In this document: in pieces, positions 8,606 through 17,747 of the stretch
How the letters are laid out: every line of letters begins with the position of its first letter
Numbering within the stretch: the first letter of the stretch is position 1
From: Megamonas funiformis
GTDB taxonomy: Bacteria > Bacillota > Negativicutes > Selenomonadales > Selenomonadaceae
Direction of reading: 5' to 3'
Assembly (NCBI RefSeq): GCF_010669225.1
Contig: NZ_CP048627.1
Span: 620,001-684,000, forward strand
Length of the DNA: 64,000 nucleotides
The notes under the pieces: model-generated
The model's database searches: none
The model's input: only the letters and a program-made list of their open reading frames with translations
Told to the model about the DNA's origin: nothing
Translations under genes and position numbers: made by a program

Positions 8606-9724
8606 ATGTTCAATATTAGAGAGCATCGAACACTGCGTCGGTTAGATTTGCCTTTGACTTTAGCAGTCATTGGAATTTTAATAGTAGGTCTTATTACAAT
8701 AGCTAGTGCAACTCATGTAAATACACCTAGCGATGATAGATATTGGTATTTACAAAGACAGGGCATGTTTGCAGTTGGTGGATTGATTTGGGCTTTTATG
8801 ATAACGAATTTTTTCGATTATCGAGCTTTGAAAAACTGGGGTAATAAGATATATATTTTCAATTTAATCATGTTACTTGCTGTTATGTTTTTCGGTCATG
8901 CAGCATTAGGGGCACAGCGTTGGATACAGATAGGGCCTATCAGTATACAGCCATCAGAGTTTTCTAAAGTAATTATGATTATCGCTTTGGCGACATTATT
9001 AGAAAGTCGAATTGGACATCTAAGCAAATGGAGAGAAGTAATACCAGTTGCTTTATTTGTTTTAGTGCCGTTCTTATTGGTAGCAAAACAGCCGGATTTG
9101 GGTACAGGTTTAGTATTTTTAGCTATTTTCTTGGGTATGATTTTCGTCGCAGGTATTAGTTTAAAAATATTAGGAATTGTATTTGGTGCATTTTTGGCGA
9201 TGTTGCCGATAATATGGCAATTTTTACATGATTATCAAAAAATGCGTATCATGGTATTTATTGACCCAAATGTTGACCCATTAGGCTCAGGATATCATAT
9301 CATACAATCAAAAATAGCCATTGGTTCAGGAATGCTTTTTGGTAAAGGTCTTTTTGGTGGTACACAAAGTCAATTAAACTTCTTACCAGAAAATCATACG
9401 GACTTTATTTTCGCCGTTGTTGGTGAAGAATTTGGTTTTATTGGTGCAGCATTTTTATTATGTCTGTATTTAATCGTATTGTGGCGTGGTGTTAAAATAG
9501 CGCGAGAATGTAAAGACGCTTTTGGTATGTTATTAGCTTCAGGCATTACCTCTATGTTAGCTTTCCATTTATTAGTAAATGTAGGTATGACAATGGGGGT
9601 TATGCCAGTAACAGGTATACCACTTCCTCTTATGAGTTATGGTGTAAGTTCATTGTTGACGAATGTAACATGTTTAGGCTTATTGATGAATATTCATATG
9701 AAGCAACAAAGTTTACACTTTTAA
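8606..9724 (+). CDS. rodA: RodA peptidoglycan glycosyltransferase (SEDS family)
   Basis: A 372-residue polytopic membrane protein with about ten hydrophobic segments. Family motifs include GAQRWIQIGPISIQPSEFSK, KQPDLGTGLVF (the catalytic Asp region of SEDS polymerases) and ENHTDFIFAVVGEEFG near residue 270, and the C-terminal PLPLMSYGVSS. RodA polymerises glycan strands with a class B penicillin-binding protein during rod elongation. The length and an N-terminus without a large extension fit RodA better than FtsW. It is tail-to-tail with tmcAL, with only 15 bases between them. Confidence 0.9.
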   Translation: MFNIREHRTLRRLDLPLTLAVIGILIVGLITIASATHVNTPSDDRYWYLQRQGMFAVGGLIWAFMITNFFDYRALKNWGNKIYIFNLIMLLAVMFFGHAALGAQRWIQIGPISIQPSEFSKVIMIIALATLLESRIGHLSKWREVIPVALFVLVPFLLVAKQPDLGTGLVFLAIFLGMIFVAGISLKILGIVFGAFLAMLPIIWQFLHDYQKMRIMVFIDPNVDPLGSGYHIIQSKIAIGSGMLFGKGLFGGTQSQLNFLPENHTDFIFAVVGEEFGFIGAAFLLCLYLIVLWRGVKIARECKDAFGMLLASGITSMLAFHLLVNVGMTMGVMPVTGIPLPLMSYGVSSLLTNVTCLGLLMNIHMKQQSLHF

Positions 9725-9739
9725 TTTTTAGTCGAAAAA

Positions 9740-10990
9740 TTAATTTTCATTATTCGTTTTAAAATAATATGGAGATGTAGTGAAATCTTTTCCATATGGT
9801 TTAAACGGATTAAAGCATAAATTATATAATTCAGTAGCGTAAGTATCTATAGCTAACATTTCTTCAAACGTTGTCAATTTTTGTTGGCAACGTTTTTTGC
9901 TGTCTAAATATGATGTTGTTTTAGTTATAATAGGAATAGAAGCATTTTTTTTCATTTGTTTAAGTAATTCTGTACCCTTATCATTAAAAGCTAAAACACG
10001 GGCATATAAAGCGCCTGTATCATCAAATCTTTGTATAAGGTCTTTAGTTATATTTAGTAGTAAATATAATGTTAAACGTTGTAAATTTGTCAAAGGATAT
10101 CTTTTCGATTTTAATTTTTGAAAGAAATCTTGTAAATTGATAGCTTCATTGGCAGTTTTTAACAATTTATATTCTAATCCTTCGCGAATACCATAAATTT
10201 TTGTTAATTCATCAAGTTTAGCTAGTCGTAATTTACTGATTAAATTGGTAAACAGATAATCTAAATGAGGTAAATCTTGTGTTTGGTGAATTTCTTGCAA
10301 AAGAAAATAAGTTTCATCTGGTACAACTTGTTTAAGCTTGGAAAAATTGCTATTATTTGTATATAAAGAATGGCGAATGGCTGTACCACTAGCAAAATTT
10401 TCTTGATAATTCAAGTTATTATGTTCTGCTTTCATGCGTTGAATTATATTTACGGTTAAAGGCTTTTCTAAATTTAAATTAGCTTTTAAATATTCAATGC
10501 CTAAAATAGTATTAGGAGCTTTTAAAATATCTTCAGAAATATTGGTGAGATTACTTAAAACTTCACTAGTTACAGCAGCATATGATTGACCATCAGCAAG
10601 TTTATTTTTTAACATTTGTTGAAATTTTTCACTTTGAGAAGTTTGGGCAATAAATGTTAACTCTTTTTCATTAGTGTATTCGCTACCAAAACAAATAGTA
10701 TCTACACAGTGTAATTTATGCAGTAAATCAATGCCACCTTTGGCAAAATATTGGGCGCTACGAACAGCAAATACAAAAGGAAGCTCAATGACTAAATCAA
10801 TGCCATTAGCTACAGCAAGTTTAGCTCTTTGCCATTTATCAACTAAGGCAATTTCTCCACGTTGCGTGAAATTACCACTCATAACAGCGATGAAATAGCT
10901 GTCAGGAAAATTTTCTTTATGTTTTTGAATGAGATATTTATGACCATTATGAAATGGATTATATTCACTAATAATTCCAGTTATTGACAT
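9740..10990 (-). CDS. tmcAL: tRNA(Met) cytidine acetate ligase TmcAL (YlbM)
   Basis: A 416-residue nucleotidyltransferase-fold protein starting MSITGIISEYNPFHNGHKYL; the HxGH-type motif (HNGH) binds ATP. MSGNFTQRGE and FCFGSEY-like segments follow as in B. subtilis YlbM. The enzyme activates acetate with ATP to make N4-acetylcytidine at the wobble position of elongator tRNA-Met. It reads opposite to rodA and divergently from the DUF177-rpmF unit. Confidence 0.9.
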   Translation of the reverse strand: MSITGIISEYNPFHNGHKYLIQKHKENFPDSYFIAVMSGNFTQRGEIALVDKWQRAKLAVANGIDLVIELPFVFAVRSAQYFAKGGIDLLHKLHCVDTICFGSEYTNEKELTFIAQTSQSEKFQQMLKNKLADGQSYAAVTSEVLSNLTNISEDILKAPNTILGIEYLKANLNLEKPLTVNIIQRMKAEHNNLNYQENFASGTAIRHSLYTNNSNFSKLKQVVPDETYFLLQEIHQTQDLPHLDYLFTNLISKLRLAKLDELTKIYGIREGLEYKLLKTANEAINLQDFFQKLKSKRYPLTNLQRLTLYLLLNITKDLIQRFDDTGALYARVLAFNDKGTELLKQMKKNASIPIITKTTSYLDSKKRCQQKLTTFEEMLAIDTYATELYNLCFNPFKPYGKDFTTSPYYFKTNNEN

Positions 10991-11092
10991 TTTTAATTCA
11001 CTTTCTTTGATTTTTATTTTATAATTTTTTTAGCGATAAAAAATATTTTAGCATAGAAGTAAAATTTTTCCTAAAAATTTTACTTGGATTGT

Positions 11093-11121
11093 TTGACAAA
11101 ATATATAGCTACGGCTATAAT
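11093..11121 (+). promoter_or_regulatory. Consensus promoter for DUF177-rpmF
   Basis: TTGACA at 11093-11098, a 17-base spacer and TATAAT at 11116-11121. Transcription should begin about 11128, only some 12 bases before ATG 11140, so the leader is extremely short. This excludes earlier in-frame starts for the DUF177 gene. Confidence 0.85.
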
Positions 11122-11139
11122 GAATTGAGGTTGATTGCA

Positions 11140-11643
11140 ATGATGAAAATAAATGTATCGGAAATAGCTGAACAAATTGGTCATGAAAAGGCTTTTAGTT
11201 TTGATGCAAAACCCGAAGACATTGGGCCACTTTTAGATGATTGTAAGTTAGAAGGTCCCATCATGGTCAAAGGAACCGCAACTAATACTGGTACTTGTTT
11301 TCGCTTAGAGGGAAAGATTTTTTGCACTATTTCAGAGATTTGTGATAGATGTTTAGAATATTTCCAGACAAAAAGTGAATATTCTTTTGCGGAAGAATAT
11401 ACAAGAGATGAAGAATTTGCAAAAATTAAAGAGATAAATCATTTTGACGGCGATATTATTAATATCGGCGATTTAGTGCGTGATATTATAATTTCTGCTC
11501 AGCCGACAAAACATTTATGTTCCAAAGATTGCAAAGGATTATGTAGTGTATGCGGTGCTAATTTGAATAAAACCGAATGCGGTTGCAATAGGGAAAGTAT
11601 TGACCCAAGACTTGCAGCTTTGCAGGATTTATTGAAAAAATAG
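11140..11643 (+). CDS. DUF177 (YceD) family protein
   Basis: A 167-residue protein of the DUF177 family, which is nearly always encoded just upstream of rpmF, as here. A C-terminal zinc-binding cluster is visible: C-SKD-C-KGL-C-SV-C, then ECGC. In other organisms the family is linked to 23S rRNA accumulation or assembly of the large subunit; the exact role is not settled. The start is ATG 11140 (or ATG 11143) with TTGAGG upstream; the consensus promoter ends 18 bases before it. rpmF follows after 54 bases. Confidence 0.85.
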   Translation: MMKINVSEIAEQIGHEKAFSFDAKPEDIGPLLDDCKLEGPIMVKGTATNTGTCFRLEGKIFCTISEICDRCLEYFQTKSEYSFAEEYTRDEEFAKIKEINHFDGDIINIGDLVRDIIISAQPTKHLCSKDCKGLCSVCGANLNKTECGCNRESIDPRLAALQDLLKK

Positions 11644-11697
11644 GTAAAAGCAATTTAGCTTGAAGAACCTTTAGTTATTTAAGGAGGTGTGTAGTAA

Positions 11698-11877
11698 ATG
11701 GCAGTACCTAAGCGTAAAATGTCAAAAGCTCGTCGTGACAGACGTCGTGCTAACTGGAAATTAGAAGCTCCTGGTTATGTTGCATGCCCTCAGTGTCATG
11801 AACCAAAAATGCCTCATCATGTTTGCACTGAATGTGGTTATTATGATGGTAAAGAAGTTATCGCTTCTGCAGAATAA
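11698..11877 (+). CDS. rpmF: 50S ribosomal protein L32
   Basis: A 59-residue protein beginning [19 protein letters not shown], the L32 signature. It has a zinc ribbon of two CxxC pairs (CPQC and CTEC), so this is the zinc-binding form. AAGGAGGTG lies upstream of ATG 11698. Co-transcribed with the DUF177 gene and closed by a strong terminator. Confidence 0.97.
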   Translation: MAVPKRKMSKARRDRRRANWKLEAPGYVACPQCHEPKMPHHVCTECGYYDGKEVIASAE

Positions 11878-11895
11878 TTTTCTGGAGCGAATTAG

Positions 11896-11960
11896 TATGC
11901 TCCCTTTATAGATATAGTGATATTAAATTTCTCTATCTATAAAGGGAGCATATTTTATTT
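11896..11960 (+). terminator. Terminator after rpmF
   Basis: A perfect 19-bp stem (11896-11914 with 11934-11952) and a 19-base loop, followed by TTTTATTTTAT. It separates rpmF from the fatty acid operon, which has its own promoter. Confidence 0.85.
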
Positions 11961-12031
11961 TATAGTAAAAATAAATGTATTTTTGAGTTGGATTTTATCT
12001 TGTATAGTCAATTAGTTAAGGGAAATTATAC

Positions 12032-12060
12032 TTGCCAATTAGAAAAAAAGTTTGTATAAT
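12032..12060 (+). promoter_or_regulatory. Promoter of the fapR-plsX-fab operon
   Basis: TTGCCA at 12032-12037, a 17-base spacer and TATAAT at 12055-12060. The predicted start is near 12067, just before the FapR operator. Confidence 0.8.
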
Positions 12061-12078
12061 AACCAATTGTAACTGATT

Positions 12079-12095
12079 ATATTATCTGGTACTAA
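12079..12095 (+). promoter_or_regulatory. Putative FapR operator
   Basis: The 17-mer ATATTATCTGGTACTAA resembles the known FapR palindrome of the type TTAGTAxCTxxTACTAA. The right half is perfect (TACTAA) and the left half is partly degenerate. It lies about 12 bases after the predicted transcription start, where a bound repressor would block elongation, and 16 bases before fapR. In the family, malonyl-CoA releases FapR. Confidence 0.65.
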
Positions 12096-12110
12096 AAGTT
12101 GGTGTGAAGG

Positions 12111-12686
12111 ATGACACGTGAAAAAAAGCGAATAAGACAAAGTCTATTAATAGATTATGTGAAATCCAAACCCTTCTTTACGGATGAGGAATTGGCAAAA
12201 CTTTTGAATGTTAGTATACAGACTATTAGGTTAGACCGTTTAGAGCTAGGTATACCAGAGCTTAGAGAGCGAGTAAAACAATTAGCTGAAGCTACGCAGA
12301 AAAAAGTTAAATCTATTAGTAGTAGTGAAGTTTCTGGGGAACTATTAGAATTAGAATTGGGAAAATCAGGCATTTCGCTAATGAATATCACTGAAGATAT
12401 GGTTTTTGAAAAAACTAAAATAGCAAAAGGTGCATATATGTTTGCACAGGCAAATTCATTAGCATTAGCATTGATTGATGCTCCCATGGCGGTAACAGGT
12501 GTTGCTAATATAAAATATAAAGCTCCAGTTCGTGTTGGCGATAAATTAATCGCTAAAGCAGAGTTAAAACACAAACGAGGAAATAAATTCTTTGTTTGGG
12601 TGAAAATTAAAAATGTTACAGAAGAAGTTTTTAGAGCAAAATTTATTCTTGTTTCATTAGAAGATAATGGAGGATCCGAGGTATGA
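12111..12686 (+). CDS. fapR: FapR, malonyl-CoA-responsive repressor of lipid synthesis
   Basis: A 191-residue protein. The N-terminal helix-turn-helix carries the FapR signature [34 protein letters not shown], followed by a linker and a C-terminal hot-dog-fold effector domain (residues about 95-185) that binds malonyl-CoA in the family. It is first in the lipid operon and overlaps plsX by 4 bases (ATGA), so it controls itself and the downstream genes. ATG 12111 matches the family's N-terminus, although the GAAGG stretch sits very close to it. Confidence 0.93.
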   Translation: MTREKKRIRQSLLIDYVKSKPFFTDEELAKLLNVSIQTIRLDRLELGIPELRERVKQLAEATQKKVKSISSSEVSGELLELELGKSGISLMNITEDMVFEKTKIAKGAYMFAQANSLALALIDAPMAVTGVANIKYKAPVRVGDKLIAKAELKHKRGNKFFVWVKIKNVTEEVFRAKFILVSLEDNGGSEV

Positions 12687-13717
12687 AAATTGCAGTAGAT
12701 GCTATGGGCGGAGATTTTGCACCTAAAGAGATTGTAGCAGGTGCAATACTTGCAGCTAAACGCTATGATTGTGAAATTGTACTAGTCGGTGATCAAACTC
12801 AAATTCAAAAAGAGTTAGATAAAAATTATCCAGAATGGAGAAAAAGTACCATCTCCATTCATCATGCTAGTGATGTAGTGGGCATGGGTGAACACCCTGG
12901 AGTAGCAGTGCGTAGAAAAAAAGATTCTTCTATCGTTGTAGCTACTCGTTTAGTAAAAGAAGGCAAATGTGATGCTGTATTATCTGCAGGCAATACAGGT
13001 GCAGCAGCAGCATCAGCGTTATTTATTTTAGGCAGAATAAAGGGAATTGATAGACCTTCAATTGCTACACCTATACCTACAGGAAAAGGTAGCGTTACTT
13101 TATTGTTAGATTCAGGTGCAAATGTAGATTGTAAACCAAAACATCTTTGCCAAAGTGCATTGATGGGGTCAATCTATGCCAAGTGTATGCTAGGATTAGA
13201 AAATCCAGCTGTAGGTTTATTAAATATTGGTGAAGAAGCAACTAAAGGCAATGAACAGGCTCAAGCGACATATCCTATGTTAAAAAGCATGAAAACTATT
13301 AATTTCAAAGGAAATGCTGAAGGTCGAGATGTACCAACAGGCCAATTTGACGTGGTAGTTTGCGATGGATTTGTAGGAAATGTTGTTTTAAAATTTGCTG
13401 AAGGTTTAGCAAAAACTTTAGTTAGTTTAGCTAAAGAAGCCATAAATAAGGGTGGTATATTAGCTAAATTAGGAGCATTAATGTTAATGCCTGCCTTAAA
13501 AAAATTAGGAAAAGATATAGATGTTTCTGAATATGGTGGAGCTCCTTTACTAGGAGTAAATGGTTGTTGTATAATATCTCATGGTAGTTCTAATGCAAAA
13601 GCTATTTGTAGCGCTATTAGACAGGCCAGTGAATTTGTACAAAAAGATGTAATAACTCAAATTCGAGACAATATAGACAAGGAGGAGATTTGGAGCCATG
13701 ACACTGAAGTTAAATAG
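12683..13717 (+). CDS. plsX: Phosphate acyltransferase PlsX
   Basis: A 344-residue enzyme making acyl-phosphate from acyl-ACP, the first step of the PlsX/PlsY route to phosphatidic acid. Motifs: [14 protein letters not shown] at the N-terminus, [10 protein letters not shown] around residue 100, and [12 protein letters not shown]. It overlaps fapR by 4 bases and fabH by 20 bases, so translation is coupled. Confidence 0.95.
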   Translation: MKIAVDAMGGDFAPKEIVAGAILAAKRYDCEIVLVGDQTQIQKELDKNYPEWRKSTISIHHASDVVGMGEHPGVAVRRKKDSSIVVATRLVKEGKCDAVLSAGNTGAAAASALFILGRIKGIDRPSIATPIPTGKGSVTLLLDSGANVDCKPKHLCQSALMGSIYAKCMLGLENPAVGLLNIGEEATKGNEQAQATYPMLKSMKTINFKGNAEGRDVPTGQFDVVVCDGFVGNVVLKFAEGLAKTLVSLAKEAINKGGILAKLGALMLMPALKKLGKDIDVSEYGGAPLLGVNGCCIISHGSSNAKAICSAIRQASEFVQKDVITQIRDNIDKEEIWSHDTEVK

Positions 13718-14702
13718 TGCAGGCATTATTGGAATAGGATACCATGTTCCAGAAAAAATCCTCACTAATGCAGATATTGAAAAATTAGTAGATACTAATG
13801 ACGAATGGATAACAGAACGTACAGGTATCAAAGAAAGACGTATTTCTGCAAAAGATGAGCCAACATCAGAATTAGCGTATAAAGCTGCTATTAAAGCTTT
13901 AGAAGATGCGAAAGTATCTGCTGAAGAATTAGATATGATAATAGTAGCGACAATCTCTGCCGATTGTAATACCCCATCAACAGCATGTATTTTGCAAGAA
14001 AAATTGGGAGCTAAAAATGCAGCAGCTTTTGATTTATCTGCGGCATGTTCTGGTTTTGTTTATGGGTCTGCAATTGCAACACAGTTTATTGAAACTGGTG
14101 TTTATAAAAAAGTATTAGTTGTAGGTGCTGAAACATTATCTAAATTTGTAAATTGGCACGACAGAAATACTTGTATCATCTTTGCTGATGGAGCAGGTGC
14201 TGCTGTATTTGGTGAAGTTGAACAAGGTTATGGTATGTTATCTTTTGATTTGGGTGCTGATGGAAGTGGCGCTACCACTATTGAAATTCCAGGTGGGGGA
14301 AGTAAACATCCAGCAGACCAAGAATCTATAGATAATCATATGCATTGCTTGCATATGAATGGAAAAGAAACATTCCGCTTTGCTGTAAAAGCTATGGGCT
14401 CTACAGTAATGAAATCTTTAGAACGTGCTGGATTGCAAAAAGAAGATATTGATTATTTAATTCCGCATCAGGCAAATATTCGTATTATTGAATCTGCAGC
14501 AAAACGTTTGCATTTACCAATGGATAAAGTATTTGTAAATATAGAAAAATATGGTAATGCATCAGCGGCATCTATTCCAATTGCAATGGCTGAAGCTTAT
14601 CAATCTGGAAAATTGAAAAAAGGCGAAATCATAGCTCTTTCTGGTTTTGGTGCAGGTCTTACATGGGCATCTTGCATTATGAAATGGGCTAAGGAGGACT
14701 AA
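13698..14702 (+). CDS. fabH: 3-oxoacyl-ACP synthase III (KAS III)
   Basis: A 334-residue condensing enzyme that starts fatty acid synthesis from acyl-CoA and malonyl-ACP. The catalytic triad is visible: Cys117 in AACSGFVYG, His in IPHQAN and Asn in YGNASAAS. Family motif DEWITERTGIKERRI lies near residue 33. GACAAGGAGGAG precedes the ATG inside plsX. fabK follows after 3 bases. Confidence 0.95.
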   Translation: MTLKLNSAGIIGIGYHVPEKILTNADIEKLVDTNDEWITERTGIKERRISAKDEPTSELAYKAAIKALEDAKVSAEELDMIIVATISADCNTPSTACILQEKLGAKNAAAFDLSAACSGFVYGSAIATQFIETGVYKKVLVVGAETLSKFVNWHDRNTCIIFADGAGAAVFGEVEQGYGMLSFDLGADGSGATTIEIPGGGSKHPADQESIDNHMHCLHMNGKETFRFAVKAMGSTVMKSLERAGLQKEDIDYLIPHQANIRIIESAAKRLHLPMDKVFVNIEKYGNASAASIPIAMAEAYQSGKLKKGEIIALSGFGAGLTWASCIMKWAKED

Positions 14703-14705
14703 ACA

Positions 14706-15653
14706 ATGTTCGAAAATAATCCTATCTGTAAATTATTAAATATTAAATATCCAATTTTTCAAGGTGGTATGGCTTGGCTTGGTACAGCTGAATTAGCAGC
14801 TGCAGTGTCTAATGCTGGTGGTCTTGGAATAATTGGTGCTGGACATATGCCTCCTGATCTTTTAAGAGCTGAAATTCAAAAAGTAAAACAATGGACAGAC
14901 AAACCATTTGGTGTAAATATCATGCTTATGTCTCCATTTGTTAAAGAAGTTATTCAAGTAGTGCTTGATGAACGTGTACCAGTTGTAACAACAGGGGCAG
15001 GAAATCCTGGTGAATATATACCTGCATTTAAAGAAATTGGTACTAAAGTAATACCAGTTGTTGCATCTGTCGCACTTGCAAAACGTTTAGCTCGCACTGG
15101 TGTTGATGCACTTATTGCCGAAGGAACAGAAAGTGGCGGACATGTAGGAGAAATCACTACAATGACACTTGTACCTCAAGTTGTAGATGCAGTAGATATC
15201 CCAGTTATTGCAGCTGGTGGTATAGCTGACGCTCGTGGCATGATGGCAGCATTTGCTCTTGGTGCTCAGGGCGTACAAATGGGTTCAAGATTTGTAGTTT
15301 CTAGTGAATGTATCGCTCACGAAAATTATAAAAAATTAGTTTTACGTGCAAAAGACCGTTCTACTGTTGTAACAGGTCGTTCTACAGGGCACCCTGTACG
15401 CGTTATAGCTAATAAATTAACTCGTAAATTTGATGAATTAGAAAAAGCAAATGCACCAGTTGAAGAAATTGAAAAATTAGGTGCAGGTGGATTAAATCTT
15501 GCAGCAAGAAAAGGCGATGTAGAAATGGGTTCTGTAATGATTGGACAGATTGCAGGTATGTTAAACGAAATAAAACCTGTTCAAGAAATTATAGATGATA
15601 TCGTAAATAATCTTGCTAAAGTGATGGAAAACACACAAAACATTTGCAAATAA
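14706..15653 (+). CDS. fabK: Enoyl-ACP reductase II (FabK), FMN-dependent
   Basis: A 315-residue flavoprotein of the nitronate monooxygenase/FabK superfamily. It has the N-terminal PIFQGGMAWLGTAELAAAVS, the FMN-binding ESGGHVGEITT (around residue 142) and VIAAGGIADARGM. Its place between fabH and fabD, with no fabI or fabL in the operon, makes it the main enoyl reductase of elongation. GAGGACTAAACA is the ribosome binding region. A second, related gene lies downstream. Confidence 0.92.
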   Translation: MFENNPICKLLNIKYPIFQGGMAWLGTAELAAAVSNAGGLGIIGAGHMPPDLLRAEIQKVKQWTDKPFGVNIMLMSPFVKEVIQVVLDERVPVVTTGAGNPGEYIPAFKEIGTKVIPVVASVALAKRLARTGVDALIAEGTESGGHVGEITTMTLVPQVVDAVDIPVIAAGGIADARGMMAAFALGAQGVQMGSRFVVSSECIAHENYKKLVLRAKDRSTVVTGRSTGHPVRVIANKLTRKFDELEKANAPVEEIEKLGAGGLNLAARKGDVEMGSVMIGQIAGMLNEIKPVQEIIDDIVNNLAKVMENTQNICK

Positions 15654-15695
15654 ATAATAAATTTATAAAAATAATGGCGAAAGGGTGATTACTAA

Positions 15696-16640
15696 ATGAG
15701 TAAACTCGCGTTTTTATTTCCAGGACAAGGTTCTCAAGTAGTGGGAATGGGTAAAGATTTTTATGACAAATATGATATTGCGAAAAAGTTATTTAAAGAA
15801 GCTGATGAAGCACTTGGTTATTCCATCATGGACATGTGCTTTAACGGACCAGCAGAAGATTTAAAACTTACAGCAAATACTCAACCTGCTATTTTGACTA
15901 TGAGCGTTATTTGTAACGAATTATTAAAAGAAAACGGAATTGCTCCAGAAATCGTAGGCGGTCATAGTTTAGGTGAATACTCTGCACTTGTAGCAGCAGG
16001 CTCTTTAAAATTTGCAGATGCAGTATATCTCGTTCATAAACGTGGTATGTACATGCAAGAAGCTGTTCCTGTTGGTGAAGGCGGAATGGCAGCTGTAATT
16101 GGTCTTGATCGTGATAAAATTGTAGAAATTTGTGAAGAAGTAAGTGCAAGCACTGCTTTAGTACAGGCTGTAAACTTCAACTGCCCAGGTCAGATTGTAA
16201 TTGCAGGTACTGCTAAAGGTGTAGAAAAAGCTAGTGAAGAAATGACAAAAGCTGGTGCAAAAAAATGTGTTATTTTACCAGTTAGTGCACCATTCCATAG
16301 TAAATTAATGGAACCTGCAGCTGAAAAACTTGCTGTAGAACTTGATAAAGTTGTTGTATCTGATGCTACTATTCCAGTAGTAACAAATGTTACAGCTGAA
16401 GCTTTAACAAAAGCAGAAGATATCAAAGTAAGTCTTGTAAAACAAGCTTCAAGCCCTGTAAAATGGGAAGATTGTATCGCAACAATGAAAGATTTTTGTG
16501 CTGATACTTATGTTGAAGTAGGTCCAGGTAAAGTTTTATGTGGATTTAATAAACGTATTGACCGTAAATTGAAATCTTTAAACGTAGAAAATATAGAATC
16601 TCTTGAAAAAACTCTTGACTATTTCAAGGAGGTTCGATAA
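15696..16640 (+). CDS. fabD: Malonyl-CoA:ACP transacylase
   Basis: A 314-residue enzyme that loads malonyl onto ACP. Motifs: FPGQGSQVVGMG at the N-terminus, the nucleophile Ser in GHSLGEYSAL (around residue 90), and the catalytic His in APFHSKLM. GCGAAAGGGTG precedes ATG 15696. Only one base separates its stop from the fabG start. Confidence 0.95.
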   Translation: MSKLAFLFPGQGSQVVGMGKDFYDKYDIAKKLFKEADEALGYSIMDMCFNGPAEDLKLTANTQPAILTMSVICNELLKENGIAPEIVGGHSLGEYSALVAAGSLKFADAVYLVHKRGMYMQEAVPVGEGGMAAVIGLDRDKIVEICEEVSASTALVQAVNFNCPGQIVIAGTAKGVEKASEEMTKAGAKKCVILPVSAPFHSKLMEPAAEKLAVELDKVVVSDATIPVVTNVTAEALTKAEDIKVSLVKQASSPVKWEDCIATMKDFCADTYVEVGPGKVLCGFNKRIDRKLKSLNVENIESLEKTLDYFKEVR

Positions 16641-16641
16641 T

Positions 16642-17385
16642 ATGCTTTTAGATGGTAAGGTTGCGTTAGTAACAGGAGCATCTCGTGGAATTGGTCGTGC
16701 AGTTGCTATTGAACTTGCAAAAGAAGGTGCTACTGTAGCTATCAATTATGCAGGAAATGTGGCTGCTGCTGAAGAAGTAAAGAATATAATTACTGATATG
16801 GGCGGCAAAGCTATGATTGTTCAAGCTGACGTTAGTGATGAACAGGCTGCTAGTGAAATGGTAGAAAAAGTAATAGCTGAATTTGGACAGATTGATATTT
16901 TAGTAAATAATGCGGGTATAACTCGTGATGGTTTATTCATTCGTATGAAATCTCAGGATTGGAATGCTGTTATTAATACAAATTTAACAGGTATTTTTAA
17001 CTGTACAAAAGTAGCGGCAAAATATATGATGAAAAAACGTTCTGGAAAAATTATCAATATGACTTCTGTTTCTGGTATAATGGGAAATATAGGTCAGACA
17101 AATTATTCTGCTGCTAAAGCTGGTGTAATTGGTTTTACAAAATCTTTAGCTCGTGAAATGGCTAGTCGTGGTATTACCGTTAACGCTGTAGCTCCTGGTT
17201 TTATTGCTACTGATATGACAGCAGCTATGCCAGAAAAAGCACAGGCTCAAGTAGTGGGCTCTATTCCGCTTGGCAAAATGGGTCAGCCAGAAGATATTGC
17301 AAATGCAGTAGTATTTTTGGCATCTGATAAGGCTTCATATATTACAGGACAGGTTGTCAATGTAGATGGCGGTATGGTAATGTAA
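16642..17385 (+). CDS. fabG: 3-oxoacyl-ACP reductase
   Basis: A 247-residue short-chain dehydrogenase using NADPH to reduce 3-oxoacyl-ACP. Rossmann glycine motif TGASRGIGRA, NNAGITRDGL, and the catalytic Ser, Tyr and Lys in SVSGIMGN...YSAAKAG. ATG 16642 is chosen because AAGGAGG lies 10 bases upstream; an earlier in-frame start inside fabD has no such site. Confidence 0.95.
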   Translation: MLLDGKVALVTGASRGIGRAVAIELAKEGATVAINYAGNVAAAEEVKNIITDMGGKAMIVQADVSDEQAASEMVEKVIAEFGQIDILVNNAGITRDGLFIRMKSQDWNAVINTNLTGIFNCTKVAAKYMMKKRSGKIINMTSVSGIMGNIGQTNYSAAKAGVIGFTKSLAREMASRGITVNAVAPGFIATDMTAAMPEKAQAQVVGSIPLGKMGQPEDIANAVVFLASDKASYITGQVVNVDGGMVM

Positions 17386-17429
17386 TAATGAATAAATAAA
17401 AGGTTATTCTGAGGAGGAGGTGACGAGGA

Positions 17430-17660
17430 ATGGCTACTTTTGATAAAGTAAGAGATATCGTTGTTGATCAGTTAGGCGTTGAAGCTGATGAAGTTAATAT
17501 CGATTCTACTTTCATCGACGATTTAGGTGCAGATTCTCTTGACATTGTTGAATTAATCATGGCTTTCGAAGAAGAATTCGGTATTGAAATTCCTGACGAA
17601 GCTGCTGAAAAAATTAAAACAGTTCAGGACGTTGTATCCTATATAGACCAAAATAAATAA
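17430..17660 (+). CDS. acpP: Acyl carrier protein
   Basis: A 76-residue acidic protein. The phosphopantetheine attachment serine is Ser36 in [19 protein letters not shown]. It has a very strong ribosome binding site (GAGGAGGAGGTG) 10-20 bases upstream, fitting its high expression. A stable hairpin follows the gene. Confidence 0.97.
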   Translation: MATFDKVRDIVVDQLGVEADEVNIDSTFIDDLGADSLDIVELIMAFEEEFGIEIPDEAAEKIKTVQDVVSYIDQNK

Positions 17661-17673
17661 TTTTAGCGTTTCC

Positions 17674-17711
17674 TTAGAAAAGTCCCGTGGTTACTCCACG
17701 GGACTTTCTAA
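17674..17711 (+). other. Stable hairpin after acpP without a U-tract
   Basis: A stem of about 16 bp with a GC-rich tip (AGTCCCGTGG...CCACGGGACT) but no following run of Ts. It is therefore unlikely to be a full terminator. It could protect the 3' end of an acpP message or lower transcription of the downstream genes, leaving acpP more abundant. Confidence 0.6.
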
Positions 17712-17747
17712 AGATAATAGAAGAAAAGCGGATTGGAGGAGTTATTT

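Noticed and set aside
8323-8670. Minus-strand 115-residue frame across the yfcE end and rodA start
   Set aside because: It runs antisense through a terminator and two real genes and has no family resemblance.
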